From positions 62,001-126,000 of the forward strand of contig NW_024532780.1 in the NCBI RefSeq assembly GCF_016097555.1: DNA of 64,000 nt, given 5' to 3'. The position numbers were made by a program, and so were the translations under genes. The first letter of the stretch is position 1, and each line of letters begins with the position of its first letter. The stretch is from Gigantopelta aegis (Eukaryota > Mollusca > Gastropoda > Neomphalida > Peltospiridae). Shown in pieces: positions 47,624 to 61,820 of this stretch. Below the pieces are notes generated by a model. The model had not been told where the DNA came from. It searched no databases and saw only the letters and a program-made list of their open reading frames with translations.

Positions 47624-48363
47624 GTTATTTACTTCAATTTTTATCTTCTGTTTGTTGTTATGATGACTACTCAATGATTCTTTTTTATATAGCTACTCCA
47701 TTGAAGATGTATGCATGGAACAACTTACCCACTATATGATAATGGGACAAATTCAGTCTTCATTATTAATTTTTCCAAAATAGTGTTTTATATGTAGTTA
47801 CATTATGGCAGAAGATGTTTATGTGCAATAGTCTTTAAAATTAGACTGTTGGCAGCTGTGGTGCTAATGGATCATGTTAAGTAAATCAACAAATGCTAAT
47901 GGTGTCATGTTTGCTAAATATAAATTCACACCCACCTGTCTGATTGAAGTGCTATGTATCAAATTTATGTTAAATTGTCTGTATATAAGTAATAATAATT
48001 ACTTTTGTAGGTTGTTGAGAACAAAGAAATAAATATATATATATATATATTGGGATATTAACCATCTGCCAGTTTCAGGATAACGTTTATATGGTGATTA
48101 TGATATATCATATTACATATTAGGAGTATATAGTTTTTGTATGTTACACAGTATTCCCATAATTTGTTAATTTTTAGAAATTTTTTGTTTGTTCATTATA
48201 TTTAAAAAGGAGCAATATTGTGATACTAATAAAACAATTAGTTAAGATGATCAAACTGATATTGTATCTTCAATATTCATTTAATTTGATTTAGTATATT
48301 TATTAATGTCAAGTCCATAACTGGGTTTGAAAATGTGTTTTCAATGAAGCTGTGTTGATTTAG
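47624..48363. other. Noncoding spacer, FReD array
   Basis: AT-rich array sequence upstream of unit 1, including the recurring CACACCCACCTGTCTGATTG word and a (TA)n run near 48031-48050. Confidence 0.5.
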
Positions 48364-49261
48364 TTAATTGCGTCGAACTTTCATCTCTGTAAACTTGAGG
48401 GAATAAGTGTTACCTTTCCAATCATGCCACAGTATTCCACTCTTTACACTAACTGGTCCTCCATTGGGATGGTAAGGTGCATTGAGATGAGTTTGCATAC
48501 AATTATTAAACCACCAGGCTCCTTTGTAGTCTATGGCACATGAACCACCACGTTCATGATTATCATTGTCGTTGTCTTTAGTAGAGAATTTCATGCCAAT
48601 GAGGGGATGACCATACTCTAGGTTATCTCCAGCAGTACCAGAGTATCCTCCTACATTAAGTGTGTACTCAGTAATACAATCTCCAATACTGAATGTAGAG
48701 TACTGGGCATAAGCTGTGTTATTTTCAAAGTCTCCAAGATCCACTCGTAGAGTGTTTGTTCCATCTGGTGTAAGATGATGTATTTTACTCAAGCCTAACC
48801 AAATTCTCCATTAAGGTTACCAAAGCCTCCTCATATTCAACCCAATTACGATAAAAGTCAACAGATCCATCTTGTCTTCTCTGAAAGACAGTCCATCCAC
48901 CACCATCAGTCTCCATATCACAATAGACCTGTAGAGAGGGATAATTATTGATTATACAAGTTGTCTAAGCTCTTTACTTGAAAGGCACTGTCTCCATCAG
49001 GTTTTATAGAATAAATACCACTCTTGTTAACACCAGCTTCAAACCATTCTTTACAATCACAAGCTATAGGACATTCTATGGAAGAAAAAATAGTCACATT
49101 GTACTATAGAAACTAACTTATGATGGAATTAACACTGGTATTGTGATAAAATAGAGGAGGTGAATTATCATGACGACAGTTTTTCCATTGACAGTAGAAC
49201 AGAAGATCAAAGCTATAGTTGCTATAATCAAGAACATCTTTGTATTATTTACTTCAGTCAT
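48364..49261 (-). CDS. FReD unit 2, secreted fibrinogen-domain protein
   Basis: Three exons. Exon 1 (about 49120-49261): [19 protein letters not shown], a signal peptide. Exon 2 (48979-49078): [29 protein letters not shown]. Exon 3 (48364-48928) is the fibrinogen C-terminal domain: [129 protein letters not shown] and [12 protein letters not shown]. The calcium-site DNDND and the GAWWFNxC..HLN pocket are intact. FReD proteins of this ficolin/tachylectin type bind glycans or acetylated groups; secretion is predicted. One or two frame changes near the exon 3 start. Confidence 0.85.
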
Positions 49262-51014
49262 TATCTTCAAAATCTTGTTTTGATGATACTCAATGGTGCT
49301 TTCTTTTATATAGCCACTTCAATTGAAAGTGTATAAGTATATATACACTGTACAATGACTCACCCACAATATGAGTCTTCATCATTAAATTTTTCAAAAT
49401 AGTTTTATATCTTGTTAACATTATGTCAAAGGTGGTTTTGGAAATAGTCTTTTTGACTGCTATCAACTTTGCCACTAATGGGTATGTTAAATAAATCAAC
49501 AAATGGTAATGGTGTCATGTTTGTTAAGTACATTGTCACATCCACCTGTCTGATTGAAGTGTTGTTTGTAACTTTTACATGTAACAAATTTGTATTAAAT
49601 TTATATATTTGGTCTGTGTATTGGTAGTAATAATGTATTTAGTTGAGATCAAGGAAAGAGATCTTGTCTTTTTACCGCATTGCTCTCAAAACTTGCCAGG
49701 CAGTCCTGTAATCTTTTTTGGACCACATGTATATATTCACATTCATTCACTTTGTTTTATATGTTATATGTAACAATAAAAGTGCTGAACTGTCAATGAA
49801 CATTAGCCTTAACCACAAGCACTACGATGACCAGTGTGAGTTTACTGTTCATTATTAATTTTTAATCTAATATAATGTTTTTATCTTGTTACATTATGTC
49901 AAAAGACATTAATTCAAAATAGTCATTTAAGACTACTAACAACTTTGACACTAATAGATTATGTTTTTAAATAAACAATGCTAATGGTGTCATGTTAGTT
50001 AGCTAGTCACAAAACCACACCCACATGTCTGATTGAAGTGTCATTTGTAACTTTTATATACTGTATAATGGAAAATACTTATCAAGAATTAATTTTGCCA
50101 TTTGACCAGTATCAAAGTTGTAAATGTACATTAATTCTGTATATTGGGACTAATTTAGTGTTCATTATTTATAATGTTTTTATCTTGTTACATTATGTCA
50201 AAAGACATTAATTTACTACAGTCATTTAATACTGCTAAAAGCTTTGGCACTAATGGATCATGTTTTTAAATAAACAAATGCTAATGGTGTTATGTTTCTT
50301 TTGGTTTTTCTTTTTCAACTGCTTGAAATAATCAAATAATTGTTGGTGACTTACACTGAAGTTTGTAATTGAGGTCAAAGTAATCAGGTGGACTCCATAT
50401 TTAGTATATGATTGATATTATTACTTGTAATGCAAGATGGCTTTGCTACTGTGAAAATGTTGATTTTTAATCTCGCGAAACTTGTATTACAAAATACTAT
50501 TACATCATTGGTCTCTTTTGATCAATACAATCTGTTATGTTATGTCACTAGTCACTTTTAATTTAGTATTTAATTTCTACTGTTATTAATATGAACATTA
50601 TTGGGTTTATACCTAAGTATATCAAAATACACTAATACATTTTATGCTGAGGATAATTTTGAAGATATTTAACATACAAAGATGGCTATTTGTGGATGTT
50701 TTTAAATTCTAATTTTTGTGTGTTGTCAATAACTTGTACATAATGTTTAGATGAGCTGTTTGTTATTATTGATAGCAATTTCTAAGTTGTGGGTATATTG
50801 ATGTTATGAAAAAATATAGGAAATGATAATATGTAATATAATTGATAATTAAGATGTTCAATGATGATATCTGTAAATCCTCTCAGTTTTGACTACAACA
50901 TTTTTACCAGTCAAAACTAAATAATTCACATCTTATCTAATATAACTATAAAATAAATTACAATATTTTTGTATAAATAGAGTAATACCTTTTTTGGTAT
51001 ATAATATTTTATAG
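49262..51014. other. Noncoding spacer, FReD array
   Basis: Array sequence upstream of unit 2, closely matched by 62686-63999 except for the MITE there. From 50325 it is the second copy of the duplicated segment, which stops matching near 50830-50840. Confidence 0.55.
50325..50830 (+). repeat. Segmental duplication, copy 2, left part
   Basis: Matches 46140-46690, including TTTAATCTCGCGAAACT and GCTGAGGATAATTT. About 1.5 kb of other sequence separates it from its right part at 52355. Confidence 0.8.
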
Positions 51015-52130
51015 TTGACTACCTTCATCTTTTTCGGTCTGTTAGTCATGGCATTGTTGGTGAATCTTTTTTGCTTTCTGTTACTGATCATACCCCCTGC
51101 ATTGCTAAAAGCCAGTATTCTGTCTGGTCATACCATCACTTCATTATGGAGTGACTCTAATAGACATAAGAGATTAACTTCCTTTCAAGACAGAACTATA
51201 TACAACTAAAACAGTCAATGACACTCTACCTGTATGATACGGTATACAGTATAGATAGCAATGATGTGAACATGTGACAAAAATAATGAACTGCTCTCTA
51301 ATAAGTTAATAAAGACTTTAGAAAATTTCTCCCACTTTCATATTCAAAACACACTACAGTCAAATTATGTCAAGATATATTAACTTATAATGTATCTGTT
51401 AAATCAGGGTTTATCAAGTTCTTAACAGAAATGGCTTCTTTGATTTGATCTACTGTGAAGCAAAGAGTAACCCACCATGATGGTAAAAGTAGTTTGGTTA
51501 GAGTTGGCTATCTTAATATGTCTAATCTAGTGCTACCTGTCATCCTGGACTGACATTATAACAATATAACAACATTGATATGGATTGTGTGGTTGACCTA
51601 CCACTTCTGATGCTGGTTGTGTATCTACCATATATTCTACATATGGTTTGTATTATACTCACATTTGTGAACAAGTTGTAGGGTACCAATATGGTCAACC
51701 AACTGCTTTTTATAGATCTCAATTTCAAATTATTGAAAATTATTATGTCAATGATATATCAATTACTTATTGTGTTAACCCACATCATCATGTATGAACA
51801 TTTGCATGTGGATGGAGAAAGTACTTAATGTCCATACTTAACTTGCCTTGTAATGACAATGATGATACCAGGAGAAATTGGATCCAATTATTATTGTGAG
51901 TCAGGACATAGTGGATCTAATGATAATGCTTTGTTTTCTGATGATCTCTTGTAGGATGAAAAGGATTTGTTGCAATTCGATCAAACCAATGCCTTGGTTT
52001 ACTAGAGTGCTAGATAAGCTACCAATAATGGTATAAAGGTTACATTATGTGACCATGATGAACCTGACAATGATGAAGCATTATTGAGTTGTATATATGA
52101 TAAAAAGATACACTACACACTGTTATCATT
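51015..52130 (+). pseudogene. Decayed secreted protein gene with 'HHHVWTFACG' C-terminal domain
   Basis: On the plus strand, opposite to the FReD units. A possible signal peptide (MALLVNLFCFLLLIIPPALL, 51048) is followed by pieces in several frames: SSLVRVGYLNMSN (51490), STIYSTYG, YQYGQPTAFYRSQFQIIENY (51690), YYVNDISITYCVNPHHHV and TFACGWRKY (51750-51825), LPCNDNDDTRRN (51845), YYCESGHSGSND (51892), RSNQCLGL (51975) and KVTLCDHDEPDNDEALLS (52037-52090). The order matches an uncharacterised ectodomain common in corals and sponges, in which a GGW(M/T)RV..LDM start is followed by YGVxY..VCG, a HxWTFAxG block, a CPC block and a final LCxDE..xNED block. Many stops and frame changes, well beyond the neighbours. 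Confidence 0.6.
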
Positions 52131-52640
52131 TTTCAGCTACTATCTATTGTACTGTAAAATTTAAACCTATTACGTGATAATCCAGCTAGATTCACTTTCT
52201 TGATAGTATGATTATTGTACATATGGTCATTTTCTTTAATATATAGAGTAGTTTATTAATAAATATCTAGGTAAAAATCTTTAAGCTGACTTTCTAACAG
52301 TGTAAGGATTGTTGAGTCAAAAAATCTTACTTGGCGTTAAGTCATTAGTATGAATATAGCTATGATAACAGGTCATGTGACAGGTGGTTATCGGATGATA
52401 TAACAAATTCCTGTAAACCATATCCCATAAATAAGTTAGACTATTGTTTTGGTATTAAGAAAGTGATTAAATTTGAATTTACAAATGAGTACTATGTAAT
52501 ACTATTAAACAAATTAATACAATACAAAGAACAATGCCATATTGACTGTTCATTTCTAGTTTTTTAATAAAAAGTATAGTTATCAAGGTTGTATTACATA
52601 GTATTACAATCAATAAGACTTTATTATCAAGGAACTTGTG
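52131..52640. other. Noncoding spacer with segmental duplication, copy 2, right part
   Basis: From about 52355 to 52625 it matches 46724-46990 (GTGACAGGTGGTTATCGGAT, then the AAACCATATCCCATAAAT word). Leads directly into the C-terminus of FReD unit 3. Confidence 0.7.
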
Positions 52641-53558
52641 TTAGTTGTGACGAACTTTCATCTCAGTAAACTTCAGGGAGTAGCTATCACCTTTCCAGTC
52701 ATACCAAATTATTCCTTTCCCAGTTAGAAACAGATCCTCCATGATAGTAGGGTCCATTGAGGTGGGATCGAAAACAGGCATTAAACCACCAGGCTCCTTT
52801 ATTATGCGCGCAGCACAATTTAGACTACCATGGTTGTCATTTTCGTTATCCTTAGTAGAAAATTTCATACCATTATTGGCATGATGAGGCCCATATTTGA
52901 GTATTAATAATTGCATCTCCAGCAGTACCAGAGTATCCTCCTACATTAAGTGTATATTTAGTAATATCATCTCCAATAGTGAATGTAGAGTACTGGGCAT
53001 AAGCTGTATTATTTTCAAAGTCTCCAAGATCCACTCGTAGAGTAGTTTATTCCATATCGTGTAAGACGATGTACTTTACTCAAAACCTAACCAAAATTCT
53101 CCACTAAGGTCACCAAAACCTTCCTCATAGTCATCCAGTTACGATAAAAATCAAGAGATCCATCTTTTTCTCCTCTGAAAGACAGTCCATCCACCACCAT
53201 CAGTCTCCATATCACAGTAGACCTAGTAGAGAGAGAATAATTAATTAGTTGTACAAATTTTCTATGCTCTACTTGAAAGGCACTGTCTTCATCAGTTTGA
53301 TAGGATAGATACCACTCTTGTTAACACCAGCTTCAAACCATGCTTTACAATCACAAGCTATAGGAGATTCTATGGAAGAAGAAAAAATCACAATGTACTG
53401 TATAAGTATAGAAACTAACTTATGATGGAATTAACACTGGTATTGTAATAAAATGGAGGAAGTAAACAATCATCATGACAGTTTCCATTGACAGTAGAAC
53501 TGACCAAAGCTATAATTGCTATAATCAAGAACATTTTTGTAGATTTCATTTCAGTCAT
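52641..53558 (-). CDS. FReD unit 3, secreted fibrinogen-domain protein
   Basis: Exon 1: [20 protein letters not shown] with NGNCHDDCLLPPFYYNTSVN (start 53558). Exon 2 near 53270-53370: [20 protein letters not shown]. Exon 3: TDGGGWTVF, then [53 protein letters not shown] and a stop at 52641. Differs from the other units where they read KGAWWFNxC: here the second half of the pocket reads IIKEPGGLMPVF, so either frame changes or a changed binding pocket. Several frame changes in the first half. Confidence 0.72.
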
Positions 53559-54483
53559 TATCGTCTAGTTCTTGTTCTGATGATTACTCAACAGTGCTTT
53601 CTTTTATATAGCCACTTCACATAAAGGTGTATAAGTATATACACTGTACAATGGACTCACCCACAATATGAGTCTTCATGATTTATTTTTTTTGTGTGGT
53701 GTTTATATCTTGTTATGTTATGTCAAATATGGTTTTGAACAATAGTCTTTTAAACTACCATCAACTTTGTTACTAATGGATCATGTGTTAAATAAATCAA
53801 CAGCTAATGGGGTCATGTTTGTTTAATACAAAGTCACACCCACCTGTCTGATTGAAAAAAGAAATCTTGTCTTTTTTACTGCATGGCACTAAGACATGTC
53901 ATGCAGTCCTATAATCAATTTTTTGGACCATATGTATATATTTATGTTCATTCCCTTTGTTTAATATTGTTTGTATGTGACAATAAAAGTGGGTAAACTA
54001 TTGATGAACATAGTCTTAACTGCAAGCACTACATGATCAGTGTGAATTTAGTGTTCATTATTAATTTTTTTTAAATCTAATATAGTAGTTATATCTTGTT
54101 ACATTATGTCAAAGATTAAATCATGTAAGACTACTAACAGCTTTGGCCTAATGGATCATGATTTAAATAACAAAAGCTCAAATATTAAGGCATTAGTCTT
54201 AAATAGGAATTGTATAGTATTATCATATTAGATCAACTATGGCTACTTTTGTGTTGCTATTTGTAATTAATTGGCATTCCTATAATTCTTTATTTTTTAG
54301 AATATTAATATGTTCATTATATTTAAAAGGACAGCAATAATGTCATATTAATAAACAATTAAATGAAATAAACAAACTGTTATTGACTGTTCTTATTAAT
54401 TATTTTGATTTAGTATAATTATTAATGTCAATTTCATAACTAGGTTTGTTAATTGTGTGTTCAATGAAGCTGTGTTGATTTAG
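53559..54483. other. Noncoding spacer, FReD array
   Basis: Repeated array sequence closely similar to 55391-56338. No other gene. Confidence 0.5.
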
Positions 54484-55390
54484 TTAATTGCGACGAACTT
54501 TCATCTCTGTAAACTTGAGGGATAGCTGCTACCTTCCAGTCATACCACAGTACTCCACTCCACTCTTTAACAGGTCCTCCATTGGGATGGATAAGGTGCA
54601 TTGAGATGAGATTGCATACATCTATTAAACCACCAGGCTCCTTTCCAGTCTATGGCACATGAACCACCATAATTATCATTGTCATTGTCTTTAGTAGAAA
54701 ACTTCATACCACTGTGATTATGGGCAGCACCATAAATTGCATCATTAATTAATCCATCTCCAGCAGTACCAGAATATCCTCCTACATTAAGTGTGAACTC
54801 TGTAATACAATCTCCAATACTGAATGTAGAATACTGGGCATAAGCTGTGTTATTTTCGAAGTCTCCAGATCCACTCGTAGTGGTATTTGTTCCATCTCGT
54901 GTAAGTCGATGTATTTTACTTAAGCCTAGCCAAAATTCTCCACTAAGATTACCGAAACCTCTTTCATAGTCAACCCAACTACGATAAAAGTCAACAGATC
55001 CATCTTTTCTCCTCTGAAAGACAGTCCCCTCCACCACCATCAGTCTCCATATCACCAGTAGACCTAGTAGAGAGAGATAATTAATTAGTTGTACAAATTT
55101 CTATGCTCTACTTGAAAGGCACTGTCTTCATCAGTTTGATAGGATAGATACCACTCTTATTAACACCAGCTTCAAACCATGCTTTACAATCACAAGCTAT
55201 AGGAGATTCTATGAAGAAGAAATAGTCCCACATTGTACTATATAAGTATAGAAACTAACTTATGATAGAATTAACACTGGTATTGTGATAAAATGGAGGA
55301 AGTGAACAATCATCATGACAGTTTCCATTGACAATATAAACAGACCAAAGCTATAACTGTTATAATCAAGAACATCTTTTTGGTTTTCAT
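54484..55390 (-). CDS. FReD unit 4, secreted fibrinogen-domain protein
   Basis: Exon 1: MKTKKMFLIITVIALV (start 55390), with [20 protein letters not shown]. Exon 2 near 55120-55210. Exon 3: [120 protein letters not shown]. Calcium site and pocket residues intact. The end reads [12 protein letters not shown] after a frame change; stop at 54484. The most complete unit with the GLINDAIYGAAHNH insertion, shared with unit 5. Confidence 0.82.
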
Positions 55391-56338
55391 TTCAGTCGTT
55401 ATCTTCTAGTTCTTGTTCTGATGATTACTAAATAGTGCTTTCTTTTTATATAGCCACTTCATTTAAAAGTGTACAAGTATATATAATACACCTGTATAAT
55501 GGACTCAACACAATATGAGTCTTCATGATTTAATTTTTTTTGTGTGGTGTTTATATCTTGTTATGTTATGTCAAATATGGTTTTGAACAATAGTCTTTTA
55601 CACTACCATCAACTTTGTTACTAATGGATCATGTTAAATAAATCAACAGCTAATGGGTCATGTTTGTTCAATACAAAGTCACACCCACCTGTCTAATTGA
55701 AATGTGTTTTTTAACTTTTATATGTAACAAATTTGTGTTAATTATATGTTGGCTGTGTATGGCCTAAAACATGTCAGGCAGTCTTATAATCAATTTTTTT
55801 GGACCACATGTATATATTTATGTTCATTCCCTTTGTTTTATATTGTTATATGTGACAATAAAAGTGGTAAACTACCGATGAACATAGCCTTAACTCAAGC
55901 ACTACGATGATCAGTGTGAATTTAGTGTTCATTATTAATTTTTTAAATCTAATATAGTATTTATATCTTTTTACATTATGTCAAAGATTAAATCATGTAA
56001 GACTACTAACAGCTTTGGGCCCTAATGGATCTGATTTTAAATAAACAAAGCTCAGAATATTAAGGCATTAGTCTTAAATAGGAATTGTATAGTATTATCA
56101 TATTAGATCAACTATGGCTACTTTTGTGTTGCTATTTGTAATTAATTGGCATTCCTATAATTCTTTAATTTTTTTAGAAATATTAATATGTTCATTATAT
56201 TTAAAAGGACAGCAATAATGTCATATTATAAACAATTAAATGAAATAAACCAACTGTTATTGACTGTTTGTTATTAATTTTTTGATTTAGTATAATTATT
56301 AATGTCAAATTTCATAACTAGGTTTGTAAATTGTGTGT
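55391..56338. other. Noncoding spacer, FReD array
   Basis: Near copy of 53559-54483. No other gene. Confidence 0.5.
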
Positions 56339-57270
56339 TCAATGAAGCTGTGTTGATTTAGTTAATTGCTGGCGAACTTTCATCTCTGTAAACTTGAGGG
56401 AGTAGCTGCTACCTTTCATACCACAGTACTCCACTCCACTCTTTAACAGGCCCTTCATTGGATGATAAGGTGCATTGAGATGAGATTGCATACATCTATT
56501 AAACCACCAGGTTCCTTTCCAGTCTATGGCACATGAACCACCATAATTATCATTGTCATTGTCTTTAGTAGAAAACTTCATACCACTGTGGTTATGTGCA
56601 GCACCATAAATTGCATCATTAATTAATCCATCTCCAGCAGTACCAGAATATCCTCCTACATTAAGTGTGAACTCTGTAATACTGTCTCCAATACTGAAAT
56701 GTAGAGTACTGGGCATAAGCTGTGTTATTTTCAAAGTCTCCAAGATCCACTAGTAGAGTGTTTGCTGCTCTATCTGGTGTAAGATGGTGGATTTTACTCA
56801 AGCCTAGCCAAAATTTTCCAGTAAGGTTACCAAATCCTTCCTCATAGTTAACCCAATTATGATTAAAGTCAACAGATCCATCTTGTCTTCTCTGAAAGAC
56901 AGTCCATCCACCACCATCAGTCTCCATATCACAGTAGACCTGTAGAGAAAAGATATTATGATTTATACTCTTAATAGTATATACTCTTCACTTGAAAGGC
57001 ACTGTCTCCATCAGGTTTAATAGGATAGATACCACTCTTGTTAACGCCAGCTTCAAACCATGCTTTACAATCACGAACTATAGGACATTCTATGAAGAAA
57101 GAAATAGTGACAATGTACTATAGAAACTAACTAATGATGGAATTAACACCAGTATCATGATAAAATAGAGGAGGTGAATCATCATCATGACAGTTTTCCA
57201 TTAACAGTAGAACAAATCAAGTTATGGTTGTTATAATCAAGAACATATTTACAGTTTTCATTTCAGTCAT
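56339..57270 (-). CDS. FReD unit 5, secreted fibrinogen-domain protein
   Basis: Exon 1: MTEMKTVNMFLIITTIT, start 57270, with a frame change inside the signal peptide. Exon 2 near 56990-57090 ([20 protein letters not shown]). Exon 3 (up to 56938): [130 protein letters not shown]. Calcium site intact; AWW reads TWW in the pocket. The open frame runs to 56339, but the family stop is at 56362 after one base shift. Confidence 0.82.
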
Positions 57271-58781
57271 TATCTTCTAAATGTTGTTTTGATGATTATT
57301 CAATGGTGCTTTCTTTATATAGCCACTTCATTTAGAAGTGTACTGTACAATGACTCACCCACAATATGAGTCTTCATGATTAAATTTTTTTATGTAGTAT
57401 TATATCTTCTTACATATATGTCAAATATGGTTTTGAACAATAGTCTTTAAACATCAGCTTTGTTACTAATCAATCATGTCACTAATGATCATATTTGACT
57501 AAATCAACAAATGCTAATGGAGTCATGTTTGTTAAGTGGAAGTCACTCTCACCTGTCTGATCAAAGTGTTGTTTTTAACTTTTATATGTAACAAATTTGT
57601 ATTAAATTATATATATTGGTCTGTGTATTGGTAATAATATTAATTTGTGTTTAGTTGAAAGAGATCTTGTCTTTTACTGCATGACACTCGAAACATGTCA
57701 GGGAGTCCTATAATCAATTTTTTGAACCACATGTATATATTTATGTTCACTCTCTTTGTTTTATATTGTTGTATGTGACATTAAAAGTGGTAAACTGCTG
57801 ACAAACATTAACCTTAACTACAAGTACTACAATGATCAGTGTGAATTTAGTGTTCATTATTAATTTTTTCCAGTATGGTATTTATATCTTGTTACATTAT
57901 GTCAAAAAATTAATTTACTATAGTCATTTAAGACTGCTGACACAGCTTTGGTACTAATGGATAATGTTTTTAAATAATCAATGCTAATGGTTAGTCACAA
58001 AACCACACCCACATGTCCGAATTGAAATATTGTTTGTATTGTTTGTAATTGTTATGTACTGTATAGTGGAAAATACTTATCAAGAATTAATTTGACCATT
58101 TGGCCAGTAACAAGGTAATAATAATATTGATAAGTTTATATATATATATATATAGCCACTTCATTTGAAGGCATAAATGTATGTTAATTCTGTATATTGG
58201 GACTAATTTTAGTGTTCAATATTATTCCAATATAATCTTATTGCTTAAAGATTTTAGAGTTTTACCACTAATGTTAGCATTAGAAAAGTCAACAGCCACT
58301 AATAGAGTCACTTTTGTTTATCACAAATTTACAGCTATTTGTCTGATTGAAGCATTGTTATTAACTAATATTTCTGTACAGTGGAAATACTGTTGAGGAT
58401 TTAATTAGGCTGGTTGGATAATAAAATATAACTTCCAAAAAAAATACTGGACCTTACAAGTATACAATAATAAACATTGAAACAATTTAGTAGATATGTT
58501 TGGATAACAGAGCTTAACCATAACCAATGACAGACTCTATACTTTTTCTTTGTCCTCAATAAATACTCATGATGTAGTTGTAAATCCATAATGTTATGCG
58601 TTCAAGTTTTTGTTGTTTAAATAAGTCGTTAATTGACTTCAATGTTAATAGACTACAAAATATGTTTTATTATAGCACTAAAAGTCAATTGTTTTAATAA
58701 TTATTATAGCATAACAAACACTAGTAATAAAATATCAAGATATCAATGTATTAATCAGCTGTTAGAGTTTATACTACTGAG
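57271..58781. other. Noncoding spacer, FReD array
   Basis: About 1.5 kb of array sequence with a (TA)n run near 58136-58155. No further gene recognised. Confidence 0.5.
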
Positions 58782-59644
<863 letters not shown>

Positions 59645-61820
59645 TTCAGTCGTTATCTTCTAGTTCTTGTTCTGATGATTACTCAACAGTGCTTCCTTTT
59701 ATATAGCCACTTCATTTAGAGGTGTATAAGTATATATACACTGTATAATGGACTCAACCACAATATGAGTCTTCATGATTTAATTTTTTGTGTGGTGTTT
59801 ATATCTTGTTATGTTATGTCAAATATGGTTTTGAACAATAGTCTTTTAAACTACCATCAACTTTGTTACTAATGGATCATGTTAAATAAATCAACAGCTA
59901 ATGGGGTCATGTTTGTTTAATACAAAGTAACACCCACCTGTCTAATTTAAATGTTGTTTTTAACTTTTATATGTAACAAATTTGTGTTAATTATATGTTG
60001 GCTTGTGTATGGCATTAAAACATGCCAGGCAGTCCTATAATCAATTTTTTGGACCACATGTATATATTTATGTTCACTCCCTTTGTTTTATATTGTTGTA
60101 TTGTGACATTAAAAGTGGTAACTATTGATGAACATAGTCTTAACTGCAAGCACTACACGATGATCAGTATGAATTTAATATTCGTTATTAATTTTTAATC
60201 CAATATATTATTTTATATCGTGTTACATTATGTCAAAAGACATTAATTTACTACAGTCATTTAAGACTGCTAACAACTTTGGTACTAATGGATCATGTTT
60301 TTAAATAAACAAATGCTAATGGTGTTATGTTAGCTAATTAGTCACAAAATCACACTCACAGTATTATTTACTTCAGTCATTATCTTCTAAATGTTGATTA
60401 CTCAATGGTACTTTCTTTATACAATCACTTTATTTGAAGGTATATATATATAAAAACAACTCACCCACGTTATGAATATGGGACAAGTTTAGTGTTCATT
60501 ATTTAATGTGACATTTTCTTCTTGTTAGTTACTTTATATCAAATAACATTAATGTACAATAGTCTTTAAGACTAGTCTATTATTAACTTTGTCGCTAATG
60601 GATCACATTAAGTAAACAGCAAATGTTAATGGGTCAAGTTTGTTAAGCACAAATTCAAACCCACATGTCTGATAGAAGTGGTTTTTGTAACTTTTTGTAT
60701 GTAACAATTTTTTTCAAAATTTTCCTGTGTATAGGTAATAATAATTACTTTTGTAGTTTGGTTGAGAACAAAGAAGAGAGTTTTCTTTTTACTGCCATGC
60801 CCTCAAAATGTTCCAGCAGCCCTATAATCTTTTTGAACCACATGTTATGTATATATATGTGTATGTGTGTGTGTGTGTGTGTGTGCATTCCACTTGTTTT
60901 GTATTGTTATATGTAGCAATAAAAGTACTAAACATTAACTGCCAAAGAACATTACCCTTAACCATGAGTCCGACAATGATGGGTGTGTCTGATTGAATTT
61001 TGAAGCTTCTTCTATATAACTAGCTTGCTTTTAGCTTTTATATTCTCTCTACTTTATTAACTAGAGAGGCATCAGGGAATTGTCTTAATGCATTGCCCTT
61101 TGCTGGTATACTCCATATGAATAACTGAGAGTGAGATTCTTTACCATTTGTTATGACCGATCTTTTTCAAAGTTTTTAGAAAAGATGTGTTTGGCTTCAA
61201 ATTTTATTTCAATAACTTGTTAAGGAACCTAGCTTTTACTACAGTTTGCATGAAACTTTCTCTGTAATGAACACATTAATACTGTAGAAGCTGTTCTTAC
61301 TATATAGTGTTTCATACAAAGTTGGTTAGTAAACCATATAATTAGAATCAGTGTATCATACAAGGTATTTGTGCTATTATTAGGGATAATTCTATATAAG
61401 TTAATGATATATGATATTGGAAGTACAATAGGAAGTAGTGCAATTTAAGTACTTAAGTACTTTTATGTAGCAAAATTAATGAAGTATAGCAATGGAAAAC
61501 ATCTCAGAGTAGGAATGATAATCAAGGCTCAAAGTAGTAAGAATTGTATACTATTATTATATTAGAGTAACTATGGTCTACTTTTATATTGCTATTTGTA
61601 ATTTATTGGCATTCTTATAATTCTTTAATTTTTAAGAAAAATTTATATGTTCATTATATTTAAAGGACAACAATAATGTCATATAGATAAACAATTAAAT
61701 GAAATAAACAAACTGATATTAACTGTTCATTATTAATTATTTTTGATTTAGTATAATTATTATGTCAATTTCATAGCTTTGTTGTAAATTTGTGTGTTCA
61801 ATGAAGCTGTGTTTATTTAG
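59645..61820. other. Noncoding spacer, FReD array
   Basis: About 2.2 kb; the first part repeats array sequence, and 61000-61500 looks unique. Contains a (TG)n run at 60858-60885. No gene recognised. Confidence 0.5.
60858..60885 (+). repeat. (TG)n microsatellite
   Basis: About 14 TG/GT units with one ATG interruption. Confidence 0.85.
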
